Notes: generated by a model not told the origin, from the letters alone. A DNA stretch of 64,000 nt from Pseudomonas putida (GCF_002741075.1 NZ_CP016634.1:1968501-2032500); one strand, 5' to 3'. Shown: positions 28,817 through 37,547, numbered from the stretch's first letter. Translations and numbers: made by a program.

Positions 28817-29689
28817 ATGAGCCAACCGATCAAGCAACGCCTGGAGATCAGCCTGCAGAGCACTGCAGCCTCGGGCCGTAAGATCGCCAGCTACATGCTC
28901 GCCAACCTGCACGAGCTGCCCTTCCAGACCTCCGCCAGCATCGCGACCAAGCTCGGTGTCAGCGAATCCAGCGTCGGCCGTTTCTGTCGCTCCCTGGGTT
29001 ATGCCCACCTCAAGGCGCTCAAGCAGGACCTGCAGAACGACCTGGGTGATGGCCCCTGGCTGGTGGGGGATCGTCTGCAAGAGTACCGCCAAGGCGAGGA
29101 CGACAGCGAGAGCTCCGGCAGCCTGGATCTTGAAATCGCCGCCCTGGTGCGTGTTCATGAATACCGCCGCAGCCAGGCCTGGCAACAGGTGGCCCAGCGC
29201 CTGGCGAGCAAGCGCCGGGTGTTCATCGCAGGTTTCCAGACCGAGCGCGGCGTGGCCATGTGCATGAGCCACCTGCTGCAGTACCTGCGCGATGGCGTGC
29301 ACCTGGTCGATGGCAGCGCCGGGCATTTTGGCGATGTGCTGCTGGGCCGTGCCGAAGACAGCGCCTTGGTGGTGTTCGAGGCGCGCCGTTACTCCCGCCA
29401 TGCCCTGCTGCTGTGCAGCAAGGCACGCCAGGCGGGCATCCCGGTCACCCTGGTGACCGACACCTTCTGTGACTGGGCCGATGCCAACACCGACGAGGTG
29501 TTCCGCATCCCCACCGAATTCAACCTCTTCTGGGAGTCCACCTCGGCGATGCTGTCGTGGGTGCACCTGATGGTCAACGAGGTCTGCAGGAAGCTGGGGC
29601 CTGATGTTGAAAGACGCTTGGAAGCAACTGCCGCTCTACATAACGAATTCGTCGGCTACACCTCGTGGCCAACGGGAAAACAACAATAG
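28817..29689 (+). CDS. RpiR-family transcriptional regulator (HTH + SIS)
   Basis: A 290-residue regulator. The N-terminal HTH_6 domain (about 1-75) has ASIATKLGVSESSVGRFCRSLGY split over its recognition helix. The C-terminal SIS domain (about 120-265) has KRRVFIAGFQTERGVAMCM and a VVFEARRYSRHALLLCSKAR block. SIS domains of this family bind sugar phosphates or other small ligands. Here the context points to a lysine-pathway metabolite such as piperideine-2-carboxylate. It starts the plus-strand operon with the importer only 26 bp downstream, and diverges from dpkA, so it probably controls both directions. The start has GGAG upstream. The ligand and sign of control are unknown. Confidence 0.9.
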   Translation: MSQPIKQRLEISLQSTAASGRKIASYMLANLHELPFQTSASIATKLGVSESSVGRFCRSLGYAHLKALKQDLQNDLGDGPWLVGDRLQEYRQGEDDSESSGSLDLEIAALVRVHEYRRSQAWQQVAQRLASKRRVFIAGFQTERGVAMCMSHLLQYLRDGVHLVDGSAGHFGDVLLGRAEDSALVVFEARRYSRHALLLCSKARQAGIPVTLVTDTFCDWADANTDEVFRIPTEFNLFWESTSAMLSWVHLMVNEVCRKLGPDVERRLEATAALHNEFVGYTSWPTGKQQ

Positions 29690-29715
29690 CAAGAGTGCAA
29701 GTACAGAGGTGTTAG

Positions 29716-30468
29716 ATGAAAAAGACCATGTTCGTGGTGGGTGCGTGTGCCCTGTTGCTGGCCGGCGCGGCCAGCGCCGAGACCCTGCGCTTCGCGACCG
29801 AGGGCGCCTACCCTCCCTTCAACTATGTCGATGCCGATAACAAGCTGCATGGTTTCGATATCGACATCACCAACGCCCTGTGCGCGCAGATGAAAGTCGA
29901 ATGCACCCTGGTTGCCCAAGACTGGGAAGGCATCATCCCGGCCCTGATGGCCCGCAAGTACGACGCCGTGGTCGCCTCGATGATCGACACCGAGGAGCGA
30001 CGCAAGAAGATCGCTTTCACCAACCACTACTACCGCACTCCGTTGACCGTCGCAGTGGCCAAGGACAGCCCGATCAAGGACGCCCAGGCCGACTTCAAAG
30101 GCTACACCGTCGGCGCCCAGTCCTCCTCCACCCAAGCGATCTATGCCGAGGATGTCTATGCCAAGGCCGGTGCCGACGTGAAGCTCTACCCGACCATGGA
30201 CGAAGCCAACGCCGACCTGGCCGCCGGCCGCCTGGACGGGGTGATCGCCGACAAATTCCCGCTGCACGAGTGGATGAACAAGAACGGCCAGGACTGCTGC
30301 AAGGTCCTGGGCGACGTCAACGGCACCAAGGCCGACGCCGCCATCGCTGTGCGCAAGGATGACGAGGCCCTGCGCGAGCGCCTGAACAAGGCGCTGGGCG
30401 AGATCGTCGCCAACGGCACCTACCAGAAGATCGCCAGCAAATACTTCGCCTTCGACATCTACAACTGA
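29716..30468 (+). CDS. Amino acid ABC transporter, periplasmic binding protein (cationic amino acid type)
   Basis: A 250-residue cluster-3 binding protein. A clear signal peptide of 21 residues ends in AASA before ETLRF. The mature part opens FATEGAYPPFNYVDADNKLHGF and contains MIDTEERRKKIAFTNHYY, features of the lysine/arginine/ornithine (ArgT-like) group. It feeds the two permeases and the ATPase downstream. With the D-lysine catabolic genes around it, a lysine or pipecolate ligand is likely; the ligand cannot be proved from sequence. A 14-bp hairpin directly after the stop should stabilise this message, as is common for binding-protein genes that need higher expression. Confidence 0.92.
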   Translation: MKKTMFVVGACALLLAGAASAETLRFATEGAYPPFNYVDADNKLHGFDIDITNALCAQMKVECTLVAQDWEGIIPALMARKYDAVVASMIDTEERRKKIAFTNHYYRTPLTVAVAKDSPIKDAQADFKGYTVGAQSSSTQAIYAEDVYAKAGADVKLYPTMDEANADLAAGRLDGVIADKFPLHEWMNKNGQDCCKVLGDVNGTKADAAIAVRKDDEALRERLNKALGEIVANGTYQKIASKYFAFDIYN

Positions 30469-30475
30469 CCTGACG

Positions 30476-30507
30476 CCAGTGGAAGCGGGGTGGCCCGCTT
30501 CCACTGG
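30476..30507 (+). other. mRNA hairpin after the binding-protein gene
   Basis: A perfect 14-bp stem (CCAGTGGAAGCGGG / CCCGCTTCCACTGG) with a GTGG loop starts 8 bases after the stop. No U tract follows, so it more likely protects the upstream message from 3' exonucleases or partly attenuates, rather than terminates. Confidence 0.8.
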
Positions 30508-30552
30508 GTCACTGTTGCCTTCCGATATCGATGTAGCTGAGGAGCCTCCTCC

Positions 30553-31272
30553 ATGCTCGATCAACTGTCTCTGCTGTCCTTCGCCAGCGGGGGCTGGGGC
30601 CAGGCGTTGCTCGCCGGCGCCCTGGTGACCCTGTCGCTGGCGCTGGCCTGCCTGCCCATCGGCCTGCCTCTGGGCCTGCTCGTGGCCCTCGCCGCGCGCT
30701 CGCGCAAACGGGCCGCACGTGCCTGGGCGACCAGCTTCTCCACGGTGTTTCGCGGCCTACCGGAATTGCTGACACTGCTGATCATCTATTACGGCTGCCA
30801 GATCGCCGCACAGAAGCTGCTGGCGGCAATGGGCTATGAAGGCGAGGTGCTGATCAACACCTTCCTTGCCGCGATGGTCGCCTTCAGCCTGGTGTTCGCC
30901 GCGTTTTCCAGCGAAATCTGGCTGGCCGCCTTCAAGACCCTGCCCAAGGGTCAGCTGGAAGCCTGCTCGGCCCTGGGCCTTAGCAAGCGCACCGGATTCT
31001 TCAAGGTTGTGCTGCCACAACTGACCCGCATCGCCCTACCTGGGCTGTCCAACAACTGGCTGTCCTTGCTCAAGGACACCTCGCTGGTATCGACCATCTC
31101 GTTGGTCGACCTGATGCGCCAGACCAACCTGGCGGTCAGCGTCACCAAAGAACCCATGTTCTTCTATGGCGTCGCCTGCCTGGGCTACCTGCTGTTCTCG
31201 GCGCTCTCGGGCCGGGTGTTCGCCTTCATCGAACGGCGCTGCAACCGTCACCTGCAAGGAGCACGGGCATGA
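30553..31272 (+). CDS. Amino acid ABC transporter permease (HisQ-like)
   Basis: A 239-residue inner-membrane permease of the HisMQ type with about five helices. The EAA loop that contacts the ATPase is visible: LEACSALGLSKRTGFFKVVLPQ near residues 134-156, with conserved A, G and LPQ positions. The N-terminal TLSLALACLPIGLPLGLLV helix is typical. It overlaps the next permease gene by four bases (ATGA), so the two are coupled. A GAGGAGCCTCCTC palindrome lies over the ribosome site and may lower its translation relative to the binding protein. Confidence 0.92.
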   Translation: MLDQLSLLSFASGGWGQALLAGALVTLSLALACLPIGLPLGLLVALAARSRKRAARAWATSFSTVFRGLPELLTLLIIYYGCQIAAQKLLAAMGYEGEVLINTFLAAMVAFSLVFAAFSSEIWLAAFKTLPKGQLEACSALGLSKRTGFFKVVLPQLTRIALPGLSNNWLSLLKDTSLVSTISLVDLMRQTNLAVSVTKEPMFFYGVACLGYLLFSALSGRVFAFIERRCNRHLQGARA

Positions 31273-31979
31273 GCTTCGAACAATTGCTGGCCATGGTGCT
31301 CGACCCCGACCTGCTCGACCGCTACGGCGCACGCTTCATCGACGGCCTGCTGGTGACCGCCAAGCTGGTGGCGATCTCCTTCAGCCTGGGCGCGGTGCTC
31401 GGGCTGCTGCTGGCCTTGGCGCGCATGTCGCAAAGCCGAGTGCTACAGCGCCTGTCGGCAGGCTACGTGTACTTCTTCCGCGGCTCCCCACTGCTCGCAC
31501 AGCTGTTCTTGCTGTACTACGGCCTGGGCTCGCTCAAAGGCTTCTGGCAGGAAGTAGGCCTGTGGTGGTTCTTCCGCGAAGCCTGGTACTGCACGTTGCT
31601 GGCCTTCACCTTGAACACCGCCGCCTACCAGGCGGAGATCTTCCGCGGCAGCCTGATGGCCGTCGCCCCAGGCCAGTACGAAGCGGCGCGGGCATTGAGC
31701 CTCAAGCGCTCGACCACTTTCTTCAAAGTGATCCTGCCGCAATCGCTGCTGGTGGCCATCGGCCCGCTGGGCAATGAACTGATCCTGATGATCAAGGCCA
31801 GCGCCATCGCCTCGCTGGTGACCATCTATGACCTGATGGGAGTGACCAAGCTGGCCTTCTCGCGCAGCTTCGACTTCCAGATCTACCTGTGGGCCGCGGT
31901 GCTCTACCTGGTGATCGTCGAGATCGTCCGCCGAGCCCTGAAACACCTGGAGGCCCGCCTGGGCCGCCACCTGAACTGA
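31269..31979 (+). CDS. Amino acid ABC transporter permease (HisM-like)
   Basis: A 236-residue permease and the partner of the preceding gene. It shows the HisM-type FFRGSPLLAQLFLLYYGLG and the EAA loop YEAARALSLKRSTTFFKVILPQ, followed by LIKASAIASLVTIYDLMG in another order of the same block (ELILMIKASAIASLVTIY). Two unlike permeases make the usual heterodimeric channel of polar amino acid importers. The amaD start follows 16 bases after the stop, consistent with one transcript. Confidence 0.92.
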   Translation: MSFEQLLAMVLDPDLLDRYGARFIDGLLVTAKLVAISFSLGAVLGLLLALARMSQSRVLQRLSAGYVYFFRGSPLLAQLFLLYYGLGSLKGFWQEVGLWWFFREAWYCTLLAFTLNTAAYQAEIFRGSLMAVAPGQYEAARALSLKRSTTFFKVILPQSLLVAIGPLGNELILMIKASAIASLVTIYDLMGVTKLAFSRSFDFQIYLWAAVLYLVIVEIVRRALKHLEARLGRHLN

Positions 31980-31995
31980 CCGAAGGATACGCTCC

Positions 31996-33240
31996 ATGCA
32001 TTGCCAAACCATCGTCCTGGGCGCCGGCATCGTCGGCGTCAGTACCGCCCTGCACCTGCAGGCCCGTGGCCGCCAGGTGATCCTGATCGACCGCGATGAG
32101 CCCGGCAGCGGTACCAGCCACGGCAACGCCGGGTTGATCGAGCGCTCCAGCGTCATCCCCTACGCCTTCCCACGCAGCCTGGGCGCCCTGCTGCGCTACG
32201 GCCTGAACCGCCAGCCGGATGTGCGCTATAGCCTGCTGCACCTACCCAAGGCCGCGCCTTGGCTGCTGCGCTACTGGCAACAGTCCGCCCCCGGGCGCCT
32301 GGCCAGTGCCGCCGCCGACATGCTGCCGCTGGTGCAGCGCTGCGTCGAAGAGCACGACGCCCTGATCGACGCCGCCGGCCTCGGTGCGCTGGTGCAGGCC
32401 AAGGGTTGGATCGAGGTGTACCGCGACCCAGGCCTGTTCGCCCAGGCCAAGGCCGACCTCAAGGGCCTTGCCCGCTACAACCTGCAATACGAGATTCTCG
32501 AACGCGATCAACTGCAAGCCCGGGAACACCAGCTCGACGGCGACGTGATCGGCGGCATCCACTGGCTGGACCCGAAGACCGTCAACAACCCCGGTGGCCT
32601 GACCCGAGGCTACGCTGCCCTGTTCACCCAGCGGGGTGGCCAGTTCATCCATGGTGACGCCCGCAGCCTGCGTCAGGTCGGCGCCCAGTGGCAGTTGGAC
32701 AGCCGCCGTGGCCCAATCACCGCCGACGAGGTGGTGGCCTGCCTCGGCCCACAGTCAGCCGAGCTGTTCGAGCCACTGGGCTACCACTTCCCGCTGGCGA
32801 TCAAGCGTGGCTATCACATGCACTACAGCACCCGGGACGGCGCCGAACTGGCCCACTCGATCTGCGACACCCAAGGCGGCTACGTTCTGGCACCGATGGC
32901 CCGGGGGGTGCGCCTGACCACCGGCATCGAGTTCGCCGCCCAGGATGCTCCGGGCAACGAAATCCAGCTGGGCCGCTGCGAAGCACTGGCCCGCAAGCTG
33001 TTCCCGGCCTTGGGCGAGCGCCTGGACGACCGCCCGTGGCTGGGCCGGCGCCCGTGCCTGCCGGACATGCGCCCGGTAATCGGCCCGGCACCACGGCACA
33101 AGCACCTGTGGTTCAACTTCGGCCATGCCCACCACGGCCTGACCTTGGGCCCGGTCAGCGGCCGCTTGCTGGCCGAACTGGTCACAGGCCAGGCCCCGTT
33201 CACCGATCCATCGCCCTACAGCGCCGCACGCTTCGACTAA
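31996..33240 (+). CDS. amaD: FAD-dependent D-amino acid (D-lysine) oxidase/dehydrogenase AmaD
   Basis: A 414-residue DAO/DadA-type flavoprotein. The N-terminal dinucleotide fold reads VLGAGIVGVSTALHLQARGR with GxGxxG, then an acidic end of strand 2 (LIDRDEPG). SHGNAGLIERSSVIPYAFP matches the DadA active-site segment (SxANAG type). The C-terminal block FNFGHAHHGLTLGPVSGRL contains the second FAD-contact region. It oxidises D-amino acids to 2-oxo acids, with electrons passing to the respiratory chain or O2. Location among lysine genes matches the P. putida amaD gene I recall, a D-lysine oxidase giving piperideine-2-carboxylate. It sits inside the importer operon, so uptake and oxidation are co-expressed. 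Confidence 0.9.
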   Translation: MHCQTIVLGAGIVGVSTALHLQARGRQVILIDRDEPGSGTSHGNAGLIERSSVIPYAFPRSLGALLRYGLNRQPDVRYSLLHLPKAAPWLLRYWQQSAPGRLASAAADMLPLVQRCVEEHDALIDAAGLGALVQAKGWIEVYRDPGLFAQAKADLKGLARYNLQYEILERDQLQAREHQLDGDVIGGIHWLDPKTVNNPGGLTRGYAALFTQRGGQFIHGDARSLRQVGAQWQLDSRRGPITADEVVACLGPQSAELFEPLGYHFPLAIKRGYHMHYSTRDGAELAHSICDTQGGYVLAPMARGVRLTTGIEFAAQDAPGNEIQLGRCEALARKLFPALGERLDDRPWLGRRPCLPDMRPVIGPAPRHKHLWFNFGHAHHGLTLGPVSGRLLAELVTGQAPFTDPSPYSAARFD

Positions 33241-33262
33241 AACCACGCGGGAGAACAACAAG

Positions 33263-34048
33263 ATGACCGCCGCCTCTCTGAGCCTTGCCAGCGTCACCCC
33301 CGAACCCGACCCGCGCTCGGTGCTGATCCGCATCGAGGGCCTGAACAAGCACTACGGCGACTTCCATGTACTGCACGACATCGACCTGCAGGTCCGCGAA
33401 GGCGAGCGCATCGTACTCTGCGGCCCCTCAGGCTCAGGCAAGTCGACGTTGATTCGCTGCATCAACCGTCTGGAGATCGCCGAACAGGGCAGCATCCATG
33501 TAGCCGGCACGGACCTGGCCGCCACCAGCCGCCAGGCCGCCCAGGTGCGCAGCGAGATCGGCATGGTGTTCCAGCACTTCAACCTGTTCCCGCACATGAG
33601 CGTGCTGGACAACTGCCTGCTGGCTCCCACCACCGTGCGCGGCCTGTCGCGCAAGGACGCCGAAGAGCGGGCGCGCATGTACCTGAACAAGGTCGGCATC
33701 GAGAGCCAGGCCCACAAGTACCCCAGCCAGCTCTCCGGCGGCCAGCAGCAGCGGGTGGCCATTGCCCGGGCGCTGTGCATGAAGCCGCGCATCATGCTGT
33801 TCGACGAACCCACCTCGGCGCTGGACCCTGAGATGGTCGCCGAAGTGCTGGATGTGCTGGTGCAACTGGCCGGCACCGGCATGACCATGCTCTGCGTCAC
33901 CCATGAAATGGGCTTTGCCCGCCAGGTGGCCGAGCGCGTGCTGTTCCTGGAAGGTGGGCAGATCATCGAAGACAGCCCGCCAGAGGTGTTCTTCAATCAT
34001 CCGAAAACCCAACGGGCACAAGCGTTCCTCAAACAAATCCTGCACTAG
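33263..34048 (+). CDS. Amino acid ABC transporter ATP-binding protein
   Basis: A 261-residue ATPase of the polar amino acid (HisP/GlnQ) class. Walker A is GPSGSGKST at about 54-62, the Q-loop VFQHFNLFPHMSV, the signature LSGGQQQRVAIARAL, Walker B IMLFDEPTSALDPE and the switch His in VTHEMGF. About 20 extra N-terminal residues (rich in Ser/Pro/Glu) precede the usual start. It completes the importer formed with the binding protein and two permeases, from which it is separated by amaD. A REP pair follows 38 bases after the stop. Confidence 0.95.
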   Translation: MTAASLSLASVTPEPDPRSVLIRIEGLNKHYGDFHVLHDIDLQVREGERIVLCGPSGSGKSTLIRCINRLEIAEQGSIHVAGTDLAATSRQAAQVRSEIGMVFQHFNLFPHMSVLDNCLLAPTTVRGLSRKDAEERARMYLNKVGIESQAHKYPSQLSGGQQQRVAIARALCMKPRIMLFDEPTSALDPEMVAEVLDVLVQLAGTGMTMLCVTHEMGFARQVAERVLFLEGGQIIEDSPPEVFFNHPKTQRAQAFLKQILH

Positions 34049-34086
34049 AGCGCGGCAACGCCCCTTTCTGGATAACCACCGCCCCT

Positions 34087-34155
34087 GTGGGAGCCGGTTC
34101 ACCCGCGAATGCGATAGTGAATTCACCGTCGTATTCGCGGGTGAACCCGCTCCCA
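34087..34155. repeat. REP doublet (REPIN), inverted pair
   Basis: A REP core at 34087-34109 (GTGGGAGCCGGTTCACCCGC plus GAA) and an inverted one at 34134-34155 (TTCGCGGGTGAACCCGCTCC...) with 24 bases between. It lies at the end of the importer operon and probably forms its 3' end. Confidence 0.88.
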
Positions 34156-34384
34156 GCGCGTTTGCATTGCCCGGATGTTGATCGGGCGGGAGCCGGCTCA
34201 CCAGTCCTTATCCACGCTCATTGCAGCCACGCAAAGACCCAACTGCATCGTTAAATATTATTGACCTAAGCATGCGCCAAACCCTTGTCGCTTCAGGCCT
34301 CCAAGCCCTACAGCCCCCGAAAAACGGCGCCTGCGCCCCTCGTCACTCGTTTGACATATCGAACGGCTCTGGCAAGCTATGAGT

Positions 34385-34493
34385 AAGCCCCGACCGGAAT
34401 CGCCTGCCAGGCGAGCCGGCAGTGCTCGGGGCTTCAGGACGTACTCAAGGCCGAGCCCGTGCGCCTGCACAACAACGACAGGTAGAACCTGTC
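34385..34493 (+). ncRNA. Structured 5' leader of the C26 hydrolase gene (candidate regulatory RNA)
   Basis: Nested helices: AAGCCCCGA (34385-34393) pairs with TCGGGGCTT (34426-34434); inside, CCGG with CCGG (34394-34397/34416-34419) and TCGCC with GGCGA (34400-34404/34410-34414). A second hairpin, GACAGG/CCTGTC (34477-34482/34488-34493), ends 12 bases before the start codon, next to the ribosome site AAGGTG. A TTGACA at 34351 with a weak AGCTAT -10 at 34375 would place the transcript start at the first helix. Confidence 0.5.
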
Positions 34494-34505
34494 CCAAGGT
34501 GACAT

Positions 34506-35315
34506 ATGTCCAACAGCAACATTGGCAACAAGCAACCCTCCCTGCGCAAACCCGTCGTCCTGATGACCATGGGCAGCCAAGAGCGCAAAGGCCATGACTA
34601 TCAGGTCATGACCCACAAATACATCACTCCGCTGGTCGAATTCGCCGGTTGCGTCCCGGTCCTCGTACCCACCTGCTGTGGCGTCGAAGACCTCGAGACC
34701 TACCTGGACATGGCCGACGGCGTCTACCTGACCGGCGCAGGCAGCAACATCGACCCAGCCCTCTATGGCCAGGAAAACGAAACCCCGGGCAAGGCCCAGG
34801 ACAAAGATCGCGACCTGTTCGACATCCCACTGGTGAAAATGGCCATCGCTCGCGGCCTGCCGATCTTCGGTATCTGCCGTGGCATGCAGGAAATCAACGT
34901 AGCCCTGGGCGGCGACATCTACCAGAAGGTCTACGCCGAGCCAGGCTTCAACGACCACCGGGAAAACCCGGAAGATCCGGTCGAAGTCCAGTACCAGGCC
35001 GTGCACAGCGTCAAGGTCCAACCCGGCAGCTGGCTGCGCGAGAAACTCGGCACCGACGAGATCCGCGTCAACTCCCTGCATGGCCAGGGCCTGAACAAGC
35101 TGGGCAAGGGCATCGAGCCGATCGCCCACGCCGAAGACGGCCTGGTCGAAGCGATCCACGCCCCAAGCCTCTCGCCGTTCCTGTTCGCCGTGCAGTGGCA
35201 CCCGGAATGGCAAGCCGCGAAGAACCCTGACTCGATCAAGATCTTCGAAGCCTTCGGCGACGCCTGCCGCACCCAGGTGCGCAAGTCCCAGGGCAAGCGC
35301 AACCAGGCTGCCTGA
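34506..35315 (+). CDS. Gamma-glutamyl-gamma-aminobutyrate hydrolase-like, peptidase C26
   Basis: A 269-residue class I glutamine-amidotransferase-fold hydrolase. The nucleophile Cys124 lies in FGICRGMQEINVALGG, His232 and Glu234 in QWHPEW, completing the triad. It also shows YLTGAGSNIDPALYG, typical of PuuD/SpuA-type enzymes. These cleave gamma-glutamyl amides released in polyamine degradation (for example gamma-Glu-GABA). No gamma-glutamyl-amine ligase gene is in the window. It lies directly after the D-lysine operon, in the same relative position as I recall for P. putida, so it may serve a gamma-glutamylated lysine-derived compound. A long structured leader precedes it. The substrate is an inference. 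Confidence 0.88.
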   Translation: MSNSNIGNKQPSLRKPVVLMTMGSQERKGHDYQVMTHKYITPLVEFAGCVPVLVPTCCGVEDLETYLDMADGVYLTGAGSNIDPALYGQENETPGKAQDKDRDLFDIPLVKMAIARGLPIFGICRGMQEINVALGGDIYQKVYAEPGFNDHRENPEDPVEVQYQAVHSVKVQPGSWLREKLGTDEIRVNSLHGQGLNKLGKGIEPIAHAEDGLVEAIHAPSLSPFLFAVQWHPEWQAAKNPDSIKIFEAFGDACRTQVRKSQGKRNQAA

Positions 35316-35339
35316 TTCCTCTTCGTTAGTTTTGATCGC

Positions 35340-35366
35340 GGGGCGGCGCAATGTCGCCCCCGTTTC
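35340..35366 (+). terminator. Terminator-like hairpin after the C26 hydrolase gene
   Basis: GGGGCG (35340-35345) pairs with CGCCCC (35355-35360), followed by CGTTTCC. The stem is short and the U tract weak. It lies between convergent genes. Confidence 0.5.
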
Positions 35367-35451
35367 CCCGGTCACCCTCTGCTGGTCCCAGAACACTTCC
35401 CGTGGAAGCGGGCGGCTGGCTTGTGCCTGTCTCCGCGATCATTTTTTTGCC

Positions 35452-36222
35452 TCACTTCACCGTCTGCCGTAGCGCCGAAGGTGCCTCCCCCATCATCCGC
35501 TTGTACATGCTGGAAAACGCACTCGGGCTTTCATAGCCCAGATCCAACGCCACCCGTGTCACCGACTGCCCCGCTGCCAGGCGCGCCACCGCCGCCATCA
35601 GGCACGCCTGTTGCCGCCATTGGATGAACGACAACCCCGTGAGCGTTCGAAAGCGCCGGGTAAAGCTACGAAGGCTCCAGTTCAACCGCTGCGCCCAATC
35701 CTGGGGCGTGACGCGGATATCCGGTTGGGCGAGAAACGCCTGGCACAACTGGGCAACGCGCGGCTCCTGCGGGATCGGCGCAAACAGTGGCAATGGCCGG
35801 GCGCGGCGTAACTCTGCCAGCATCAAGCCGACCAGTAGGCCGTCGCGCCCTTGGGGATCGTACAACGCCGGGACCTCGACACTGGCCAGCAGCAGTTCAT
35901 GAAGCAAGGGGCTGACCAGCAACGCCTCGCACTGCTCGCCCTCCCTTGGCACCACTTCGGGTTCGATGTAAAGGCTACGGGTGCTGACGCCGCGCATGCG
36001 CACCTGATGGCGCTTGCCCGGCGGGATCCAGACGCCATTGTAGGGCGGGACCACCCAAGCGCCGTCATCGGTCAGCACATCCATCAGACCACTCATCCCG
36101 TAGAGAAACTGCGCCCGTCGATGGCTGTGGGCCGCCAGCAGCGTGCCGGGCGGGTAATCGGTGCCGATGGCCAGCACGGGGCGGGGTGTTGCGTCCACCG
36201 TCTGCAAAGGGATATTGCGCAT
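35452..36222 (-). CDS. AraC-family transcriptional regulator with cupin sensor
   Basis: A 256-residue regulator. The N-terminal cupin-like half has GTLLAAHSHRRAQFLYGMSG and VPPYNGVWIPPGKRHQV. The C-terminal AraC domain has two HTH motifs, the first around VTPQDWAQRLNWSLRSFTRRF and the second around VTRVALDLGYESPSAFSSMY. The start at 36222 (MRNIPLQTV) was chosen because the longer frame overlaps the divergent gene. It diverges from the TauE-family gene, with 105 bp between starts, and probably regulates it. Similar AraC proteins control small exporters in pseudomonads. The ligand is unknown. Confidence 0.9.
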   Translation of the reverse strand: MRNIPLQTVDATPRPVLAIGTDYPPGTLLAAHSHRRAQFLYGMSGLMDVLTDDGAWVVPPYNGVWIPPGKRHQVRMRGVSTRSLYIEPEVVPREGEQCEALLVSPLLHELLLASVEVPALYDPQGRDGLLVGLMLAELRRARPLPLFAPIPQEPRVAQLCQAFLAQPDIRVTPQDWAQRLNWSLRSFTRRFRTLTGLSFIQWRQQACLMAAVARLAAGQSVTRVALDLGYESPSAFSSMYKRMMGEAPSALRQTVK

Positions 36223-36327
36223 GCTGATCGCCTTGGCCGAAAAACAACGATTATTGGCCAAGGCGCGTATGCCGGCCAACCCCGCGTCCTTTATCGTGCA
36301 GCCCTCATCGGTTCTGGAGGGCCTTGC

Positions 36328-37143
36328 ATGTTCTACGCCTTGCTCGTTGCGTTCGGCCTGTGCGCTGGCGTCACCACCTTGTTGTTCGGCTTTGGCGGCG
36401 GATTCTTCGCCGTGCCCTTGCTCTATGCGCTGCTGGTGGCTGGCCAAGAGCCCGGCACCCTGGCCAGCCACCACGCCATGCAGATCGCCGTGGCCACCTC
36501 AGCGGCGGTGATGGTCGTCAGCAGCGCCCTGGCCAGTTGGCGGCATCATCGTGCCGGGAGCCTGCACTGGGGCTTGGTGCGCCGGCTGGTCCCAGGCATC
36601 AGTCTTGGCGCCCTGCTCGGCGCTGCTGCAGCGCTCTGGCTGCACAGCGACTGGCTGCGATGGCTGTTCATCGCCTACTTGGTGGCGAGCCTGCTCGACG
36701 GCTGGCTGCGCCCAGGCTTCGTGGCGACGAGCCACTCACAGGTCTCCCCGTTGGGCCGAGGGCAAGCGACCTTGCTGGGTGTGCCGATCGGCGCGGTGGC
36801 GGCCTTGCTGGGCGTAGGCGGCAGCGTCATGACCGTGCCGCTGATGCGTCGGCGCGGCGCAAGCATGCTGACCGCCACGGCCATGGCCAACCCGCTGTCG
36901 TTGCCCATGGCGCTGGTGGCCACACTGACCTATGCCCTGTTGCCCCAGGCGCAATTGGCGCTGGGTGCAGGCTATCTGGGCCTGGTCAATCTGTATGCCG
37001 CCGCCGCGTTGGTGGCCGGCGCCTGGCTGGGCATGGCGCTGGCTGCACCGTTGGTCGGCCGCATCAACGATACCCTCCACGCCCGCGCTTACCTGATATT
37101 GCTGGGCGGCGTGCTCCTGACGATGCTTGGGGTACGTGCTTGA
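36328..37143 (+). CDS. TauE/SafE-family membrane exporter
   Basis: A 271-residue permease of the TSUP (sulfite/taurine exporter) family with about eight helices. Each half begins with a glycine-rich helix: FGFGGGFFAVPLLYALLVAG near the start and LLGVGGSVMTVPLMRRRGAS near residue 155, the two-fold repeat typical of the family. The start ATG at 36328 has GGAGG upstream. The family moves sulfite, sulfoacetate or other organosulfur anions, and some members act in import. Nothing beside it besides the divergent AraC gene narrows the substrate. Confidence 0.88.
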   Translation: MFYALLVAFGLCAGVTTLLFGFGGGFFAVPLLYALLVAGQEPGTLASHHAMQIAVATSAAVMVVSSALASWRHHRAGSLHWGLVRRLVPGISLGALLGAAAALWLHSDWLRWLFIAYLVASLLDGWLRPGFVATSHSQVSPLGRGQATLLGVPIGAVAALLGVGGSVMTVPLMRRRGASMLTATAMANPLSLPMALVATLTYALLPQAQLALGAGYLGLVNLYAAAALVAGAWLGMALAAPLVGRINDTLHARAYLILLGGVLLTMLGVRA

Positions 37144-37217
37144 CGGCAAATTGCTGGCCCCCAGCCCTGTGAAGCGAAGGCAAACTCCCTTCTCCTTCAT
37201 AAGCTTAGGACAGCATC

Positions 37218-37547
37218 ATGCGGGTATTTCTAGCAACGATCGCCGGCGGTGTGATGGCCACAGTCGCCTTCGGAGCCCATGCCAAGGCCTTGAACCAGAA
37301 CGACCGCCAGGTGTGCCACTGGGGTTCGCAGATCGCCGCCGATGCGCAGCAGGCCAAGCTTTCCGGCGTCACGCTGTACGCCACGCGCAAGCGGCTGCAG
37401 ACACGCAAATTCCCCAAGCCCTGGATGCGCATGACGGCCTTTGGCATCACCGAGCAGACCTACAATAGCCAGTCCCGACTCAAGCCCGCAGCGATCAAGC
37501 AGACCTACTACGAGCAGTGCGTACAGCATGCCATTGCAAAACGTTAA
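37218..37547 (+). CDS. Small secreted hypothetical protein
   Basis: A 109-residue protein with a signal peptide of about 22 residues ending in GAHA. The mature part is basic, has a CHWGSQIAADAQQAKLSG segment and a second Cys near the C-terminus (YYEQCVQHAI), so a single disulfide is possible. AGGA stands eight bases before the ATG. Codon use is typical of the genome, so I take it as real. The family was not recognised. It is 75 bp downstream of the TauE gene on the same strand and may share its transcript. Confidence 0.75.
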   Translation: MRVFLATIAGGVMATVAFGAHAKALNQNDRQVCHWGSQIAADAQQAKLSGVTLYATRKRLQTRKFPKPWMRMTAFGITEQTYNSQSRLKPAAIKQTYYEQCVQHAIAKR

